Assembly: GCF_003130705.1 (NCBI RefSeq)
Contig: NZ_CP021355.1
Span: forward strand, 1 to 64,000
Origin: Rhodococcus oxybenzonivorans
Lineage (GTDB): Bacteria; Actinomycetota; Actinomycetes; Mycobacteriales; Mycobacteriaceae
Direction of reading: 5' to 3'
Length of the DNA: 64,000 bases
Every line of letters begins with the position of its first letter. The first letter of the stretch is position 1. Both the position numbers and the translations under genes were made by a program. Under the pieces are notes generated by a model. That model saw only the letters and a list, made by a program, of their open reading frames with translations, was not told where the DNA came from and did no database searches. Shown here one piece after another: positions 35,897 through 45,814 of the stretch.

Positions 35897-37543
35897 TCAG
35901 TTCGTCTCGAAGGCGGCGTAGCCGTTGGCCTTGATCTTGTCCCACCGCGCGAAGTACTGGGGAACACCGCCCGAGTAGTTGAGCATCTGCGCAGGCTTAC
36001 CGGGCACATTCGCGCCCCAGTACCACGAGCGGGCTTTCGTGAACATCGAGTTGACGAACAGTTCGTCGACGTGTGCACGCCACTGCTTCTCCGATTCTTC
36101 GGTGTTCTCGAATCGTGTAATGCCGTTGTCGCGCAGGTGCTGGAGGAACTCGACGACGATCTCACCTTGGTACTCGGCGGAGGTCGGGCCGTTGCAGAAG
36201 CCGGATGGACTCTGGGGGCCGTAGAGGAACATCATGTTCGGGAACCCGCGGGTGGACAGGCCCATGCAGGTGTCGACGCCGGACTTCCACTTGTCCTGGA
36301 TACTCAATCCGTCGACGCCGGTGATGTCGATGGCCATGATGCCGCCGCTGTTGTTGTCGAAGCCCGTGGCCAGTACGAGCAGGTCGCATTCGATGACGCC
36401 GTCGTCGGTCTCGATCCCGTGGGGCAGCACCCGGCGGATCGGGGTCAGGTTGGAGTCGATTACCTCGACGTTGCTCTGGTTGATGACGTCGAAGTAGTCC
36501 TGCTCGAGGGAGGGGCGCTTGACGCCGTAGGGGTGCGGCGGTGTCTCGGGCGCCACGATCGCGGCCTTCTTCGGATCGGTGACCCGCTCGAGGACCTTAT
36601 TGCGCCAGAAGTCGTAGAACGTGCGGTTGGCGTCCTCGTCGACGAGGATGTCCTGGAAGTTTCCGAGCCACATCTCGAAACCACCCTCCGCCCACATCTT
36701 CTCGTAGATCGCGTCGCGTTCCTCCATGCTCAGGTCGGCGGCGTTCTGCGGCAGAAAGTCGAAGTCGAATCCAGCAAAGGCCTTGTAACGTGCCTCGAAC
36801 CGCTCGGGCAGTCCCTTCCGGAACTGTTCGTTGTCGTCGTGCGTGAGTGCACGTTGTTGCATAGGAATCGCCAGGTTCGGGGTGCGTTGGAACACCGTGA
36901 CGTGTTCGGCGACGTGACCGGCTTCCTGGACGACCTGCACGCCGCTGGACCCGGTGCCCATGACGACGACCTTGCGGCCCGTCATGTCGACGCCCTCCTG
37001 CGGCCAGCGAGCGGTGTGGTAGCAGTCGCCGGCGAACGAGTCGAGCCCCTCGAGGTTCGGATACAGCGGCTTGGCACCGAATCCGGTCGCGACGATCACC
37101 TGACGCGCATTCTGCACCTTGCCGTCCGCGGACCGCGCGGTCCACTGCCGGGTCTCCTCGTCCCATGTGCAGGACTCGGCGAAGGTGTCGAACACGACGT
37201 CGCGGGTGAGATCCAGTTGTGAATCGACATATTCGAAGTAATTTCGGACTCCGTCGTGCCCTGGATACAGTTCAGCGAAGTCGTACTTCTTCCACAGGTC
37301 TTTGTGCGAGAACTGGTAGATCTGCCCGGTGCTGTCGGTGCGCGCGCCGGGATAGCAGTTCCACCACCAGATTCCGCCGAGTCCGCCAGCGGCGTCCCAG
37401 ACCTTGGCGGTGAAGCCGAGGTCACGAATCCGGTCCAGCGCATACAGGCCGGAGAAGCCTCCACCGATGATCAGGACGTCGAGCACGTCGTTGTTCGAGT
37501 GTTTGCCGGTGCGGGTGGCCGTGTCGGCCTGGGATGCCGTCAT
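35897..37543 (-). CDS. Baeyer-Villiger monooxygenase (type I)
   Basis: 548 residues from ATG 37543 after GAGGAGG. FAD motif GGGFSGLYALDRI, WWWNCYPGARTDS, the BVMO fingerprint FAGDCYHTARWP (FxGxxxHxxxWP), and NADPH motif VMGTGSSGVQVV. These enzymes insert oxygen next to a ketone with NADPH, turning cyclic ketones into lactones; the overall pattern is nearest cyclohexanone/cyclopentanone-type enzymes. It precedes an acyl-CoA dehydrogenase in the same direction, with acyl-CoA synthetase and AcoR-like remnants behind, so this was probably a ketone/alicyclic degradation cluster. Confidence 0.9.
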   Translation of the reverse strand: MTASQADTATRTGKHSNNDVLDVLIIGGGFSGLYALDRIRDLGFTAKVWDAAGGLGGIWWWNCYPGARTDSTGQIYQFSHKDLWKKYDFAELYPGHDGVRNYFEYVDSQLDLTRDVVFDTFAESCTWDEETRQWTARSADGKVQNARQVIVATGFGAKPLYPNLEGLDSFAGDCYHTARWPQEGVDMTGRKVVVMGTGSSGVQVVQEAGHVAEHVTVFQRTPNLAIPMQQRALTHDDNEQFRKGLPERFEARYKAFAGFDFDFLPQNAADLSMEERDAIYEKMWAEGGFEMWLGNFQDILVDEDANRTFYDFWRNKVLERVTDPKKAAIVAPETPPHPYGVKRPSLEQDYFDVINQSNVEVIDSNLTPIRRVLPHGIETDDGVIECDLLVLATGFDNNSGGIMAIDITGVDGLSIQDKWKSGVDTCMGLSTRGFPNMMFLYGPQSPSGFCNGPTSAEYQGEIVVEFLQHLRDNGITRFENTEESEKQWRAHVDELFVNSMFTKARSWYWGANVPGKPAQMLNYSGGVPQYFARWDKIKANGYAAFETN

Positions 37544-37694
37544 GTCGTTCCTCCTCGAGATTTCCCGGGACGTGTATTCCCGCCCGGACACTTAAGACGT
37601 TAGAAGCGATCGTGTGATGTGAAGTGTCCGAAATCGAATCACGGACACACGCCAGGTTGCATCCACATATTCAGTGCCAGAACGTTATCCGGGT

Positions 37695-38840
37695 TCAGAA
37701 TCCGAGATCGCGGCCGATCAGTTCCTTCATGATCTCGTTCGAACCCGCCCAGATCCTCGAGACGCGCGCATCCCGCCACGCCCGCGCCACCCGATACTCA
37801 TTCATGTAGCCATAGCCACCGTGCAGCTGCACGCAGTGGTCAATCACCCGGTTCTGCACGTCGGCGGTCCACCACTTCGCCTTCGCCGCATCGACGGAGG
37901 TGAGCTCACCGGCCGCGTGCGCCGCGACGCACTGATCGACATACGCCTGCGTGACCTCGATCTGCGTCACCAGGTCGGCGATCAGGAACTTGTTGTGCTG
38001 GAAGGTTCCAATCGATTGGCCGAACGCCGTTCTCTCCCGGCAGTAGTCGACGGTCTCGACGAGGATCTGCGCAGCATGCGCGAGGTTGGAGACGGCACAT
38101 CCCAATCGTTCCTGGGGTAGGAACGACATCATGTGAATGAACCCGCGATCGAGCTCACCGATCACGTGGGCGTCGGTGACCCGCACGTTGTCGAGGAACA
38201 ATTCTGCGGTGTCCGCTTCGTCCTGGCCGACCTTGTCGAGTTTACGGCCACGCTCGAATCCGGGCAGGGACGTCTCAACGCCGAAGAGAGTGATGCCCTT
38301 GGCCTTCTTCTCCGGCGAGGTCCGCGCCGCGATCACCACCAGATCCGCCGAATACCCATTGGTGATGAACGTCTTCGCACCCGACAGCAACCAGCCGTCG
38401 CCGTCGCGAACTGCAGTGGTCTTGAGCGCAGCCAGGTCCGAACCTCCGGCGGGCTCGGTCATGCCGATTGCAGTGAGCACCTCACCCGAGCACACTCCCG
38501 GCAGCCACCGAACCTTCTGCTCGTCGGTGGTCAGCTGCACCAGATATGGCGCCACGACGTCACAGTGGATACTGACACTCGACGCCAGAGCTGCGTTGAC
38601 CTTGGCCAACTCCTCGATGAGCACCGCGTTGAAGCGGTAGTCGCCCGCGTCGCCACCTGTGTACTCGGCCGGGACTTCGAGACCGAGCAGATCGTGTTTG
38701 CCGGCTTCGAGCCAGAAGTCCCGGGGCAGCGCTTTATCGGCCCGGATGTCCTCGGCGCGCGGTTCGAAATACCGCACCAGGAACTGACGGACGGAGTCCC
38801 GGTAGGCCTCGTGGTCGTCGCCGTAGACTGTGCGTTTCAT
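37695..38840 (-). CDS. Acyl-CoA dehydrogenase
   Basis: 381 residues from ATG 38840. It shows TAIGMTEPAGGSDLAALKTTA and YAGSKTFITNG-like GAKTFITNGYSADL for FAD binding, RTAFGQSIGTFQ, and QLHGGYGYMNEY. At the classical catalytic Glu position it reads WAGSNEIM, so the base is probably the Glu in LPQERLGCAV, as in isovaleryl/long-chain enzymes. It introduces a 2,3 double bond into an acyl-CoA and passes electrons to ETF; the fused ETF of this window is a possible partner. It lies upstream of the BVMO gene, with 151 bases between. Confidence 0.9.
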   Translation of the reverse strand: MKRTVYGDDHEAYRDSVRQFLVRYFEPRAEDIRADKALPRDFWLEAGKHDLLGLEVPAEYTGGDAGDYRFNAVLIEELAKVNAALASSVSIHCDVVAPYLVQLTTDEQKVRWLPGVCSGEVLTAIGMTEPAGGSDLAALKTTAVRDGDGWLLSGAKTFITNGYSADLVVIAARTSPEKKAKGITLFGVETSLPGFERGRKLDKVGQDEADTAELFLDNVRVTDAHVIGELDRGFIHMMSFLPQERLGCAVSNLAHAAQILVETVDYCRERTAFGQSIGTFQHNKFLIADLVTQIEVTQAYVDQCVAAHAAGELTSVDAAKAKWWTADVQNRVIDHCVQLHGGYGYMNEYRVARAWRDARVSRIWAGSNEIMKELIGRDLGF

Positions 38841-38988
38841 CGTTGATCATCCCTTCGGGTCGGTCCGACGTCACCGCCTGATGAGGTGGCGCGAGGAGCC
38901 GGGTAACCGAGGGTCGCCCGTCCTGCGCCCATCGTGTCCGCTCCGAGCCGGACTGGGATGTCCCGATATGCGACAGGGGCTCCCGAGG

Positions 38989-40531
38989 TCAGGATCCGAA
39001 GCGTTCGTTCTCCAGACCGAGCGCGCGAATCTCGCGGTACAGCGTCGACCGCGCGACCCCGAGCCGATCTGCGGCGAGGGACTTGTTGCCGTCGGCTTCG
39101 TCGAGGGCACGCACGATCGTTTCCCGCTCGCTGCGTTCGAGGGAGGTGAGCTGTCGACCCGACCCGAGTGCGCGATAGTCGTCAGGGAGGTGCTCGAGTC
39201 TGATGTCGAACCCCATCGACCTCGAGACAGCCGTCGACAGCACGGCATCGAGCTCGCGGACGTTGCCCGGCCAGTGGTGGGCGATCAGCGCTCGATGCGC
39301 GGCCGGCTGCAGTTGCGGCGTGGGACGCTCTGGGAGCTGGGCGGTGAGGAGCTCCCGCGCGAGGTCGTCGAGGTCCTCGATCCGCTGCCGCAATGGCAGC
39401 ACGGACACGCTCCGGCGCACGTGGGTGTGGAGCTGGTGGCCACCGCCCGGTGCGGTCGCGGTCGCAGTCGCGACCGGCGGCGCGGCCATCTCGGCGGCGG
39501 CGTCCAGCAGCCGGCGCGTGGGAGCGACCGCGTCGCCCGATACCTCGTCCACGTGCTCGACGATCCACGGGGCATTGTTTGACAGGCGTGCGCGCAGGTC
39601 CGCGACAGCGGTCGGAGTCAACGTGGAACCGTCGATCACGAAGACATCGCCACCGCGCCCCTACCGCTGCTGGATGTGCCGGGCGACATGCGACTTGCCG
39701 ACCCCGGACTCGCCGGTCACCAGGACCGGACCCACCGTGCCCGCGATCTCGCCGATGCGGCTTTGCAGCCGGTGGCCAGACTACGGCCGACGATCCGCCC
39801 CACGGGCTCGACGGAAGGACCCCGATGCGACGCGGGAGCTACGGCCGTCCGAGGGCGGAAGTGCGCGGAGGAAGCCATCGGACGCAGTTCGAGAATCGCA
39901 CTGAGCGAATCTCCCGATTCGCCTACCCGACGGGCATGAACCCGCACGTCGATGCCCTCAGCGAAGCGCAGTGGGCCCTCCCATTCCTGCCTGGTGCCCA
40001 GGTGGCTGCTGATCCAGTCCCAGATCATCATCTGGTCGGTCGAGTCCATCAGCCGCGACGCCGTCGGAGTCGCGATCACGGTGTCGCGGCCATCGCCACC
40101 ACCGCGGCGTTGCCGCGCACCCGGAAGGCTTTGCGTTCCTCGAGCGCGGTGCCGATGCCGTTGGTACCCGCGTACTGTTCGGAGAACATGAAACCCGGCG
40201 CGACCTGGGCGCGGTCGAGACGCCCGAGCAGGGACCTCACCCCCGTGCGCCGGTCGACGATGGTGGCGTCCTGATCGGCCAACAGAATCGTCACCGGCAC
40301 ATCCGCGAGCTGCTCGGCCAACCGATCCACCACGGGGCGTGCAGCACGGACGAGCTTCGAGTCGGTGCGCGTGTCGTCGACGAACCGCAACCGAGAGCCG
40401 TCCGCCGCCGCCCCGATCGCACGGCACCGGCGCCACGACTGCTCGATCTCCGGCCGCAACCCCAATGGAGCACCCTCGTGCGCGTCGATGTCACGATCAT
40501 CCACCAGCGCGCGGATCCAGTCGGTCACCAC
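38989..40531 (-). pseudogene. AcoR/MimR-like activator, inactivated
   Basis: Three frames cover an actinobacterial Fis-type activator. N-terminal GAF region from ATG 40531 (LLADQDATIVDRRTG, APGFMFSEQYAGTNGIGTALEERKAF); a middle frame with RQEWEGPLRFAEGIDVRVHARRV; then a Walker A GESGVGKS near 39700, an in-frame TAG near 39662, and a final frame with PGNVRELDAVLS and the Fis helix NKSLAADRLGVARSTLYREI ending at 38989. The central domain is short with no GAFTGA loop, as in sigma54-independent actinobacterial members. Two frameshifts plus a nonsense codon make it inactive. Confidence 0.8.
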
Positions 40532-40612
40532 ACATCACCATCTCGGAACACATCACAGCCAGTAGACCCATCATGTAACCGAGGTCACATCAGTTGTGAG
40601 TGTCCCAGACCG

Positions 40613-41608
40613 CTACACGTCGACGTCCGCGCACCACATTTGCCGCATCCGCGTCTTGTTGAGCTTGCCCACCGACGTCTTGGGGACCTCGTCCACCCGT
40701 ACGAACATGTCCGGAAGCCAGAATTTCGGCAGGGTCGCCGCCAGATGTGCCCGCAGTCCGTCGTCGGAAACGTCGTCGGTCAGCCGGACCCACGCGACGG
40801 GACGTTCCTGCCACGTCTCGTGCGGCACCGCGATGACCGCGGCCTCGAGCACGGCCGGGTGCAGCAGCAGCTTGTTCTCCAGCTCGACGGAGGAGATCCA
40901 CTCCCCGCCGCTCTTGATGAGGTCCTTGACTCGATCGCGGATCTCGACCTGACCGTCGGGGTGGATCACAGCGACGTCGCCGGTCCGCAACCAACCGTCG
41001 TCGAACGCGTCGCCGGCATGGTCGTCGTCGAGGTACGTGCCGGTTACCCAGGGTGAGCGAGATTCGAGCTCACCGGTGGTGAATCCGTTCCACGGCAGAC
41101 TTCGACCCTCCTCGTCGACGATGCGCACCTGGAACAGCGGCAGGGGCCGCCCCTGGCTCGCCGGGACGTGACCGAAGGTCCCCATCGGCGAGGTCTCGGT
41201 CATACCCCACCCGTTGACGGTCGAGACTCCGTGCCCGGCCCACCAGTTCACCAGCCCCGACGGCGGTACCTGACCGCCCAGCCACAGAGTGCGCACGCTC
41301 CCAAGGTCGTAGCGGCCGGGATCGGCGTCGAACCGCTCGCGCATGAGCGCGGCAACGGCCGGTGCACCGACGACCACATCCGGGGTCTGCTCCGTCGTGA
41401 TCCGCAGCAGCTCGGCCGGCGAGGGGTGCGGCCCGGGAAGGACGAGACGGGCGCCCTGCAGCACCCCCGCGTGTGGAACACCCCAGCTGTGGACGTGGGA
41501 CATCTGCGTGGCCAGCAGATACGAGCGTGACCCCTCGATCGCGACACCACCGGACGCACTGATCGCCAGGGCATGCAGCACGGTGCTGCGGTGGCTGTAC
41601 ACCACTCC
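40613..41608 (-). pseudogene. Acyl-CoA synthetase (AMP-binding), beheaded by IS
   Basis: About 330 C-terminal residues of a fatty-acyl-CoA ligase: GVVYSHRST (end of motif I), GWGMTETSPMGTFG, DDGWLRTGDVAVIHPDGQVEIRDR, KDLIKSGGEWISSVELE and the catalytic Lys segment VPKTSVGKLNKTRMRQM. The N-terminal ~200 residues are cut off exactly at the IS end at 41609, and no N-terminal half is found on the other side of the IS, so a deletion followed or accompanied insertion. Confidence 0.85.
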
Positions 41609-43220
41609 CTTAGCTTGTCGTTTAACCTCTGCCGTGGCGTGGGGCAGTTGGTGCTGGTGTTGTTCGGCGTGTCGCAGCGGCATGAGGCGACCACCGCCTG
41701 ATCATCTTGAAGTTCCTTCCAGAGAACTTTCGAGACGAAGACAGGCGGTGGCCGTGAGTATCAGTGTGCCCGATCGGCGGGCGGTCGGGGAAGAATCGGT
41801 CCCCGATCCGCGTGTCGACCTGGTGTCGTTCCGCGAAGAGTTCTACCGGTCCCTGCCGGCCCGAGGTGATGCTTTGTTCGAGTTGACCGATGCGCTGCTG
41901 TGTTCCGGCACCGCGGTTCGCACCCTGGTCGAGTTGTCACTGGCCGCCGAGCATCGGCGCGGTCACGGCGCCTTGTACGACGCAATCAACTGCGGCCGAA
42001 TAGATTACACTCGGCTGCGCCGCGCCCTCGGCGGGCTGACAATCCCGCGTGATCGCGGCGGCCGGATCGTGTTGGCCGTCGACATCAGTGCCTGGTTGCG
42101 CCCGGATGCACCGACGAGTCCGCAGCGGGGGTTCTGCCACGTCTACGGCCGCGGGAAGAATCAGGCACAGCTGATCCCGGGGTGGCCGTACTCGTTCGTC
42201 GCCGCCCTCGAGACCGGCCGTACCTCGTGGACGACGGTGCTCGACGCGGTCCGCCTACGCCCCGACGACGACGAAACCGCTGTGACGGCCACCCAGGTGC
42301 GTGAAGTGATCACGCGGTTGCGCGACGCCGGGCACCACCGCGACGGCGACCCGGACATTCTGCTGGTGTTCGACGCCGGGTACGAGCTGGCCCGGCTGGC
42401 GTTCGTGCTCGCCGATCTCCCGGTGCAGGTGCTGGGTCGGATGCGTTCGGACCGGGTGCTGTGCTTCCCGGCGCCGCCACCGGGCCGTACCGGGCGCCCA
42501 CCCCGGCACGGTTCCGACTTCAAATTCGCCGACCCCCAGACCTGGCCCGAACCCGAGACCACCACCAGCACCGACACCGATCGCTACGGAACAGCCACCG
42601 CTGCGGCGTGGAATCGGTTGCACCCGAGGCTCGTCCATCGTGGCTCGTGGGCGGACCACCCGGGACCGCCACCGATCGTCGAAGGCACGGTGATCCGGCT
42701 GACGGTCGATCACCTGCCCGGGGACCGGCATCCCAAACCGGTGTGGCTCTGGTACTCACATCCTGGTGCGGGAACCGCCGATATCGACCGATTGTGGCAG
42801 ATGTTTCTGCGGCGCTTCGACCTCGAACACACCTTCCGTTTCTTCAAGCAGACGTTGGGGTGGACCGCCCCCGAAGCTCCGCAGTCCCGAGGCGGCCGAC
42901 CGCTGGACCTGGATCGTGCTGGTGGCCTACGCCCAACTCCGGCTCGCCCGTCCTCTGGCCGAGGACCTACGCCGCCCGTGGGAACGACCCGTCCCACCAA
43001 CACGATTGACGCCGGCACAGGTTCGTCGAGGGTTTTCGCGCACCCGCGCGACGATGCCTGTTCCGGCCAGTGCACCGAAACCCAGTCGACCCGGACCCGG
43101 ACGCCCACCCGGATCGAAAAACACCCACCGCGCACCGCATCACCACGTGGGCAAACGCGCCGAAACCAAAGCTAGAAAACCCGTCGGGGGCCGCCTGCCC
43201 AGGTTAAAGATCAAGCTAAG
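41609..43220 (+). mobile_element. Insertion sequence with frameshifted transposase
   Basis: Imperfect terminal repeats: left CTTAGCTTGTCGTTTAACCT (41609-41628), right end complement CTTAGCTTGATCTTTAACCT (43201-43220), with 3 mismatches in 20. They enclose one transposase gene. I see no target duplication: the left flank is the acyl-CoA synthetase gene and the right flank the 3' end of a small membrane-protein gene, so the two flanks were brought together by rearrangement. Confidence 0.8.
41754..43220 (+). pseudogene. DDE transposase (IS701/IS4-like), frameshifted
   Basis: GTG 41754 opens a frame with LVELSLAAEHRRGHGALYDAINCGRID, IVLAVDISAWLRPDA (first Asp), LLVFDAGYELARLAFVL (second Asp) and FDLEHTFRFFKQTLGW (Glu). 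One extra C in the run at 42868-42872 throws the last ~110 residues out of frame; the correct end (KLRSPEAADRWTWIVLVAYAQLRLARPLA) is in the next register and reads past the element. So this copy is probably inactive unless frameshifting occurs. Confidence 0.8.
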
Positions 43221-43356
43221 AAACATGGCCCAAGTGGATCACCGAGGATGCCCTATGGCCCGGTCTGCCGGGCCGCCTCAGAAGTGCCTGCACGGCCACG
43301 GTGCCGCCGATTCCTCCGGCGAGCAACCCCAGCAGCAGTGCCACGTTGGTGTACAT
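43216..43356 (-). CDS. Small membrane peptide (copy A), 3' end replaced by IS
   Basis: 46 residues from ATG 43356 with GGGAGG 6 bases upstream. One hydrophobic glycine-rich segment (NVALLLGLLAGGIGGTVAVQALL) followed by basic residues. It is clearly paralogous to the 49347-49475 peptide (NVALLLLVLAGGIGGTAAVQAAL). The stop codon lies in the IS terminal repeat, so the last 15 residues are not original. It is the first gene of the duplicated module. Confidence 0.6.
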   Translation of the reverse strand: MYTNVALLLGLLAGGIGGTVAVQALLRRPGRPGHRASSVIHLGHVS

Positions 43357-43454
43357 GTCAACCTCCCTTCGGGTGTGGTGATGGTCGGACACTGTTTCGG
43401 CGGGCTTGACCCCGTGCTCACGTACGCATAGTCAGATGACGGGCGGAGCCGTCT

Positions 43455-43832
43455 CTACTTCGTTGTACCCGCTGTCGTCACGGATGCCTCTGCAAAAGAG
43501 GGCGGGCGTCGGCGCGACTTAGCTTCGCGAGCGTCGGCGTTGGACCGCAGGGGGTTGCCTGTCTTGGCCACACGATGTCCGACAAGAGTCAGTATCGGTC
43601 GTGGAATCCCGAGACCCTTCACCGGCATGCCTGTCACATAGCCTTCCGTGAAGAGATAGTTCGCGGCGTCGTACACCTCGTCGTCGCTGAGCGCCGACGC
43701 GGCCCACCCGACTTCTCCTCCGATGGCATCCGCGTCCAAGATCGGGCTGCGATAACCCTCCGTTGTCTTTGCAAGAAGCCAACGCAGGACAGCGTCACGA
43801 ACCGCCCACTGACGATCGGTAGCTGCACTCAC
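43455..43832 (-). CDS. Conserved 125-residue protein (module copy A)
   Basis: 125 residues from GTG 43832 with GGAGGA 7 bases upstream. The first ~45 residues are identical to the paralogue at 50111 (TDRQWAVRDAVLRWLLAKTTEG, then PILDADAIG) and the middle is divergent. The layout, a short helical N-part, a region reading DEVYDAANYLFTEGYVTG and a strand segment LGIPRPILTLVGHRVAKTG, resembles a winged-helix fold without clear DNA-binding residues. Function unknown; not similar to any family I can name. Confidence 0.8.
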   Translation of the reverse strand: MSAATDRQWAVRDAVLRWLLAKTTEGYRSPILDADAIGGEVGWAASALSDDEVYDAANYLFTEGYVTGMPVKGLGIPRPILTLVGHRVAKTGNPLRSNADAREAKSRRRPPSFAEASVTTAGTTK

Positions 43833-44185
43833 ATTTCAGTCCTCCGGTAGATGCCGTTGATGCCTCCATGCACCATAGCCGTCGGCAAGGAATAGACAAG
43901 TATCGAACTATTCTGCGCGTCTTAGGATTTCAGAACAGCCCCGGTCGATGCCGCAAGCTCGTCGGCGCGGGCGCGACTGAGGCGCAGGGCATCTCGCGCG
44001 GCAAACAGACCCGTGACAACGTTCTAGCCGATCCCGTCGTCACCATCGACGCACTCCGAACCGGCCCTTTTGCGCGTGACTCGGTAGACGTGCCCTTCCC
44101 CGAATATACCACTGAACTGGACTTATTTCTTTATTTGGGTATGGTCGAGGTCAGTTCGCGGTTGCCGATTCGGAAAGGACCGACA
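43833..44185. promoter_or_regulatory. Divergent control region, module copy A
   Basis: 353 bases between the 125-residue gene and the 40-residue gene. The 74 bases before the small gene (44112-44185) are almost identical to 50732-50805, including CTGAACTGGACTTATTTCTT, a GGGTAT hexamer at 44137-44142 (like the -10 of SigF/SigB-type stress promoters) and GGAAAGGA before the start. No good GTTT -35 is seen. Conservation of the non-coding part suggests function. Confidence 0.55.
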
Positions 44186-44308
44186 ATGGCCGACAAGTCC
44201 GCCGTCAAGAGTTCAAAACAGTCTGCACGTGCTCTCAAGGAGCGCCGGGCGGAGAAGAGAGCGAAGGCCCTCGAATCGACTCAGTTCATTCGAAAGCGTA
44301 AGAGCTGA
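44186..44308 (+). CDS. 40-residue Lys/Arg-rich protein (module copy A)
   Basis: ATG 44186, nine bases after GGAAAGGA. The peptide begins ADKSAVKSSKQSARALKERR and ends IRKRKS; about 40% of residues are Lys or Arg, with Ala and Ser, so it should be helical and bind nucleic acid or acidic surfaces. It differs from copy B at 8 positions, mostly near the C-terminus. Too small for most gene finders; the paralogue and conserved leader support it. Confidence 0.75.
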   Translation: MADKSAVKSSKQSARALKERRAEKRAKALESTQFIRKRKS

Positions 44309-44636
44309 CGTCATCCTGGAGCATCGCCACCTACCTGCCATCCTCGTCACTGCCTGAGGGTTGGAATGTCGCACCCGACGCTCGGCCAAGAGAAAAGCCG
44401 ACTCGCCCCATCACGGACTAGCAAATTTCGGGTTCCAGCTACGTGGGGTGAGGACCTCGCCGGGCTTCCCTCCTTTCCGCTCATAAACAGAATCGGAAAA
44501 GGCTCACGGAGCGCTGAAGAGTGTTCTGGAAACACGGCGAATGTCATCGGCCTGCATCCGCGTGAGACCTAACGGGGGGCCAACTTCCGGCGCAGTTTAG
44601 TGCTGGGTGCCGGATCGACTGAAACGAGTGGTGACG
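44309..44636. other. Intergenic, upstream of CBS-BON gene
   Basis: About 330 bases. It contains GGGGGGCCAACTTCCGGC near 44573, also present near 51195 downstream of copy B, marking the right boundary of the duplication. No gene supported. Confidence 0.45.
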
Positions 44637-45194
44637 ATGCGAGTGTTGAACGTGATGCAGCGACCGGTTCGAGTGGTGCGCCAATCCGACAGTATGCGCA
44701 CGGCCGCAGTGCTACTGGCCGAGTACGGGTTCGCGGCGGTGCCGGTGGTCGACGACCACGACCGGTTGGTCGGGATGTTGAACAGCGGAGACGTGTTGCG
44801 GGCCGGACAAACGTGCTCGGAGACGGTGGGCGAGGTGATGACTGCACCCGCCGTCGCTGCGCCGATGTACCACTATTTGGCCGATGTGAGCCAGATGCTG
44901 CTTCAGCAGGGACTACGCAGTCTACCGGTCGTGGATATCGACGGGCGGGTAGTGGGCATCCTCAGCCGCAGTGACGTGGTGCGGTTGATGCTCAAACCGG
45001 ACGAGACGATCGCCGTGGGCGCGCAACGCTGCCTCGACGACTATACCGGGGACGGACGCTGGCGCGTGACGGTCGAGGAGGGCCGCGTCACCCTCGCAGG
45101 CCCCTTCGCAGACGAATCCGAACGCCGCATCGCGATCGCGTTGAGCAAGACCGTACCGGGCACCCGCACAGTGTCCATTGCCACTGAAGAATAG
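44637..45194 (+). CDS. CBS-pair plus BON domain protein
   Basis: 185 residues from ATG 44637; GTG 44607 would add 10. Two CBS motifs: [36 protein letters not shown] then [20 protein letters not shown] with [23 protein letters not shown]; the last 60 residues ([28 protein letters not shown]) form a BON domain. CBS pairs bind adenine nucleotides, BON domains phospholipid or associated proteins. Such proteins are common in actinobacterial dormancy/stress regulons. Confidence 0.85.
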   Translation: MRVLNVMQRPVRVVRQSDSMRTAAVLLAEYGFAAVPVVDDHDRLVGMLNSGDVLRAGQTCSETVGEVMTAPAVAAPMYHYLADVSQMLLQQGLRSLPVVDIDGRVVGILSRSDVVRLMLKPDETIAVGAQRCLDDYTGDGRWRVTVEEGRVTLAGPFADESERRIAIALSKTVPGTRTVSIATEE

Positions 45195-45500
45195 GTGGTG
45201 GTCGATCAGGCACAAGCTGTTGGCAACAGCGCGCCACGGTGATCACTGCACCGCCGCGACTCAGTGCGCGATGAGGGTGTTTCGGCATCGCCCCGACGGC
45301 CCGAGTGATCAGTCCGCGGCCACGCCACCTGGCTGTGGCCGAAGGCACTCTGATCGCGTCCCCCGTCGTGACGCTGCGCCGCACGCACGGCCACCCTGCG
45401 CCGGTAGCGGCCCGGAGGCCGAGAAAGAGAGAGAAGAGGAATGTACCGATCGCGCACGCCCGCCGCGGCAATCCATCGATCCTTCGCCCACGGCGGATCG

Positions 45501-45653
45501 ATGAGCACGCGCCAGATCAAGGCCCATCTCGAGGTGATGTTCGCCCCCGAGACCGATCACGGCGCCCCGGGAGGAAACGCCGGTTCAGTGCTCGCACACC
45601 GGCTCAGCGAGGTTGAGGAGAACACGGTTCCGCTTCTCGCAGGCAGTGCCTGA
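45501..45653 (+). CDS. Small hypothetical protein upstream of dps
   Basis: 50 residues from ATG 45501 (an in-frame ATG 45441 would add 20). Sequence TRQIKAHLEVMFAPETDH, GSVLAHRLSEVEENTVPLL looks like a real soluble peptide. No family recognised. It is followed after 32 bases by another small frame and then dps. Confidence 0.4.
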   Translation: MSTRQIKAHLEVMFAPETDHGAPGGNAGSVLAHRLSEVEENTVPLLAGSA

Positions 45654-45685
45654 GAGCGCAGAGCGCCGGACACCCCGCAGCACAC

Positions 45686-45814
45686 GTGAGTACCGAACTC
45701 ACCGACGGGCACGATCCCCCACCACGCCGACAGCACAATCGGGACAACATCGGCCTGGACGACCACACCAAGGACCCCGACACCGACCTACGAAAACGTC
45801 AGGAGCAACCATGA
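45686..45814 (+). CDS. Small hydrophilic peptide coupled to dps
   Basis: 42 residues from GTG 45686, very rich in Asp, Arg, Pro and His (GHDPPPRRQHNRDN, DDHTKDPDTDLRKRQEQP). Its TGA overlaps the dps ATG (ATGA), the arrangement of translationally coupled genes. It may be a leader that sets dps translation or an intrinsically disordered partner. The upstream ribosome site is weak. Confidence 0.45.
   Translation: MSTELTDGHDPPPRRQHNRDNIGLDDHTKDPDTDLRKRQEQP

Noticed and set aside
35720..37222. 500-codon plus-strand frame
   Set aside because: Antisense to the well-supported Baeyer-Villiger monooxygenase.
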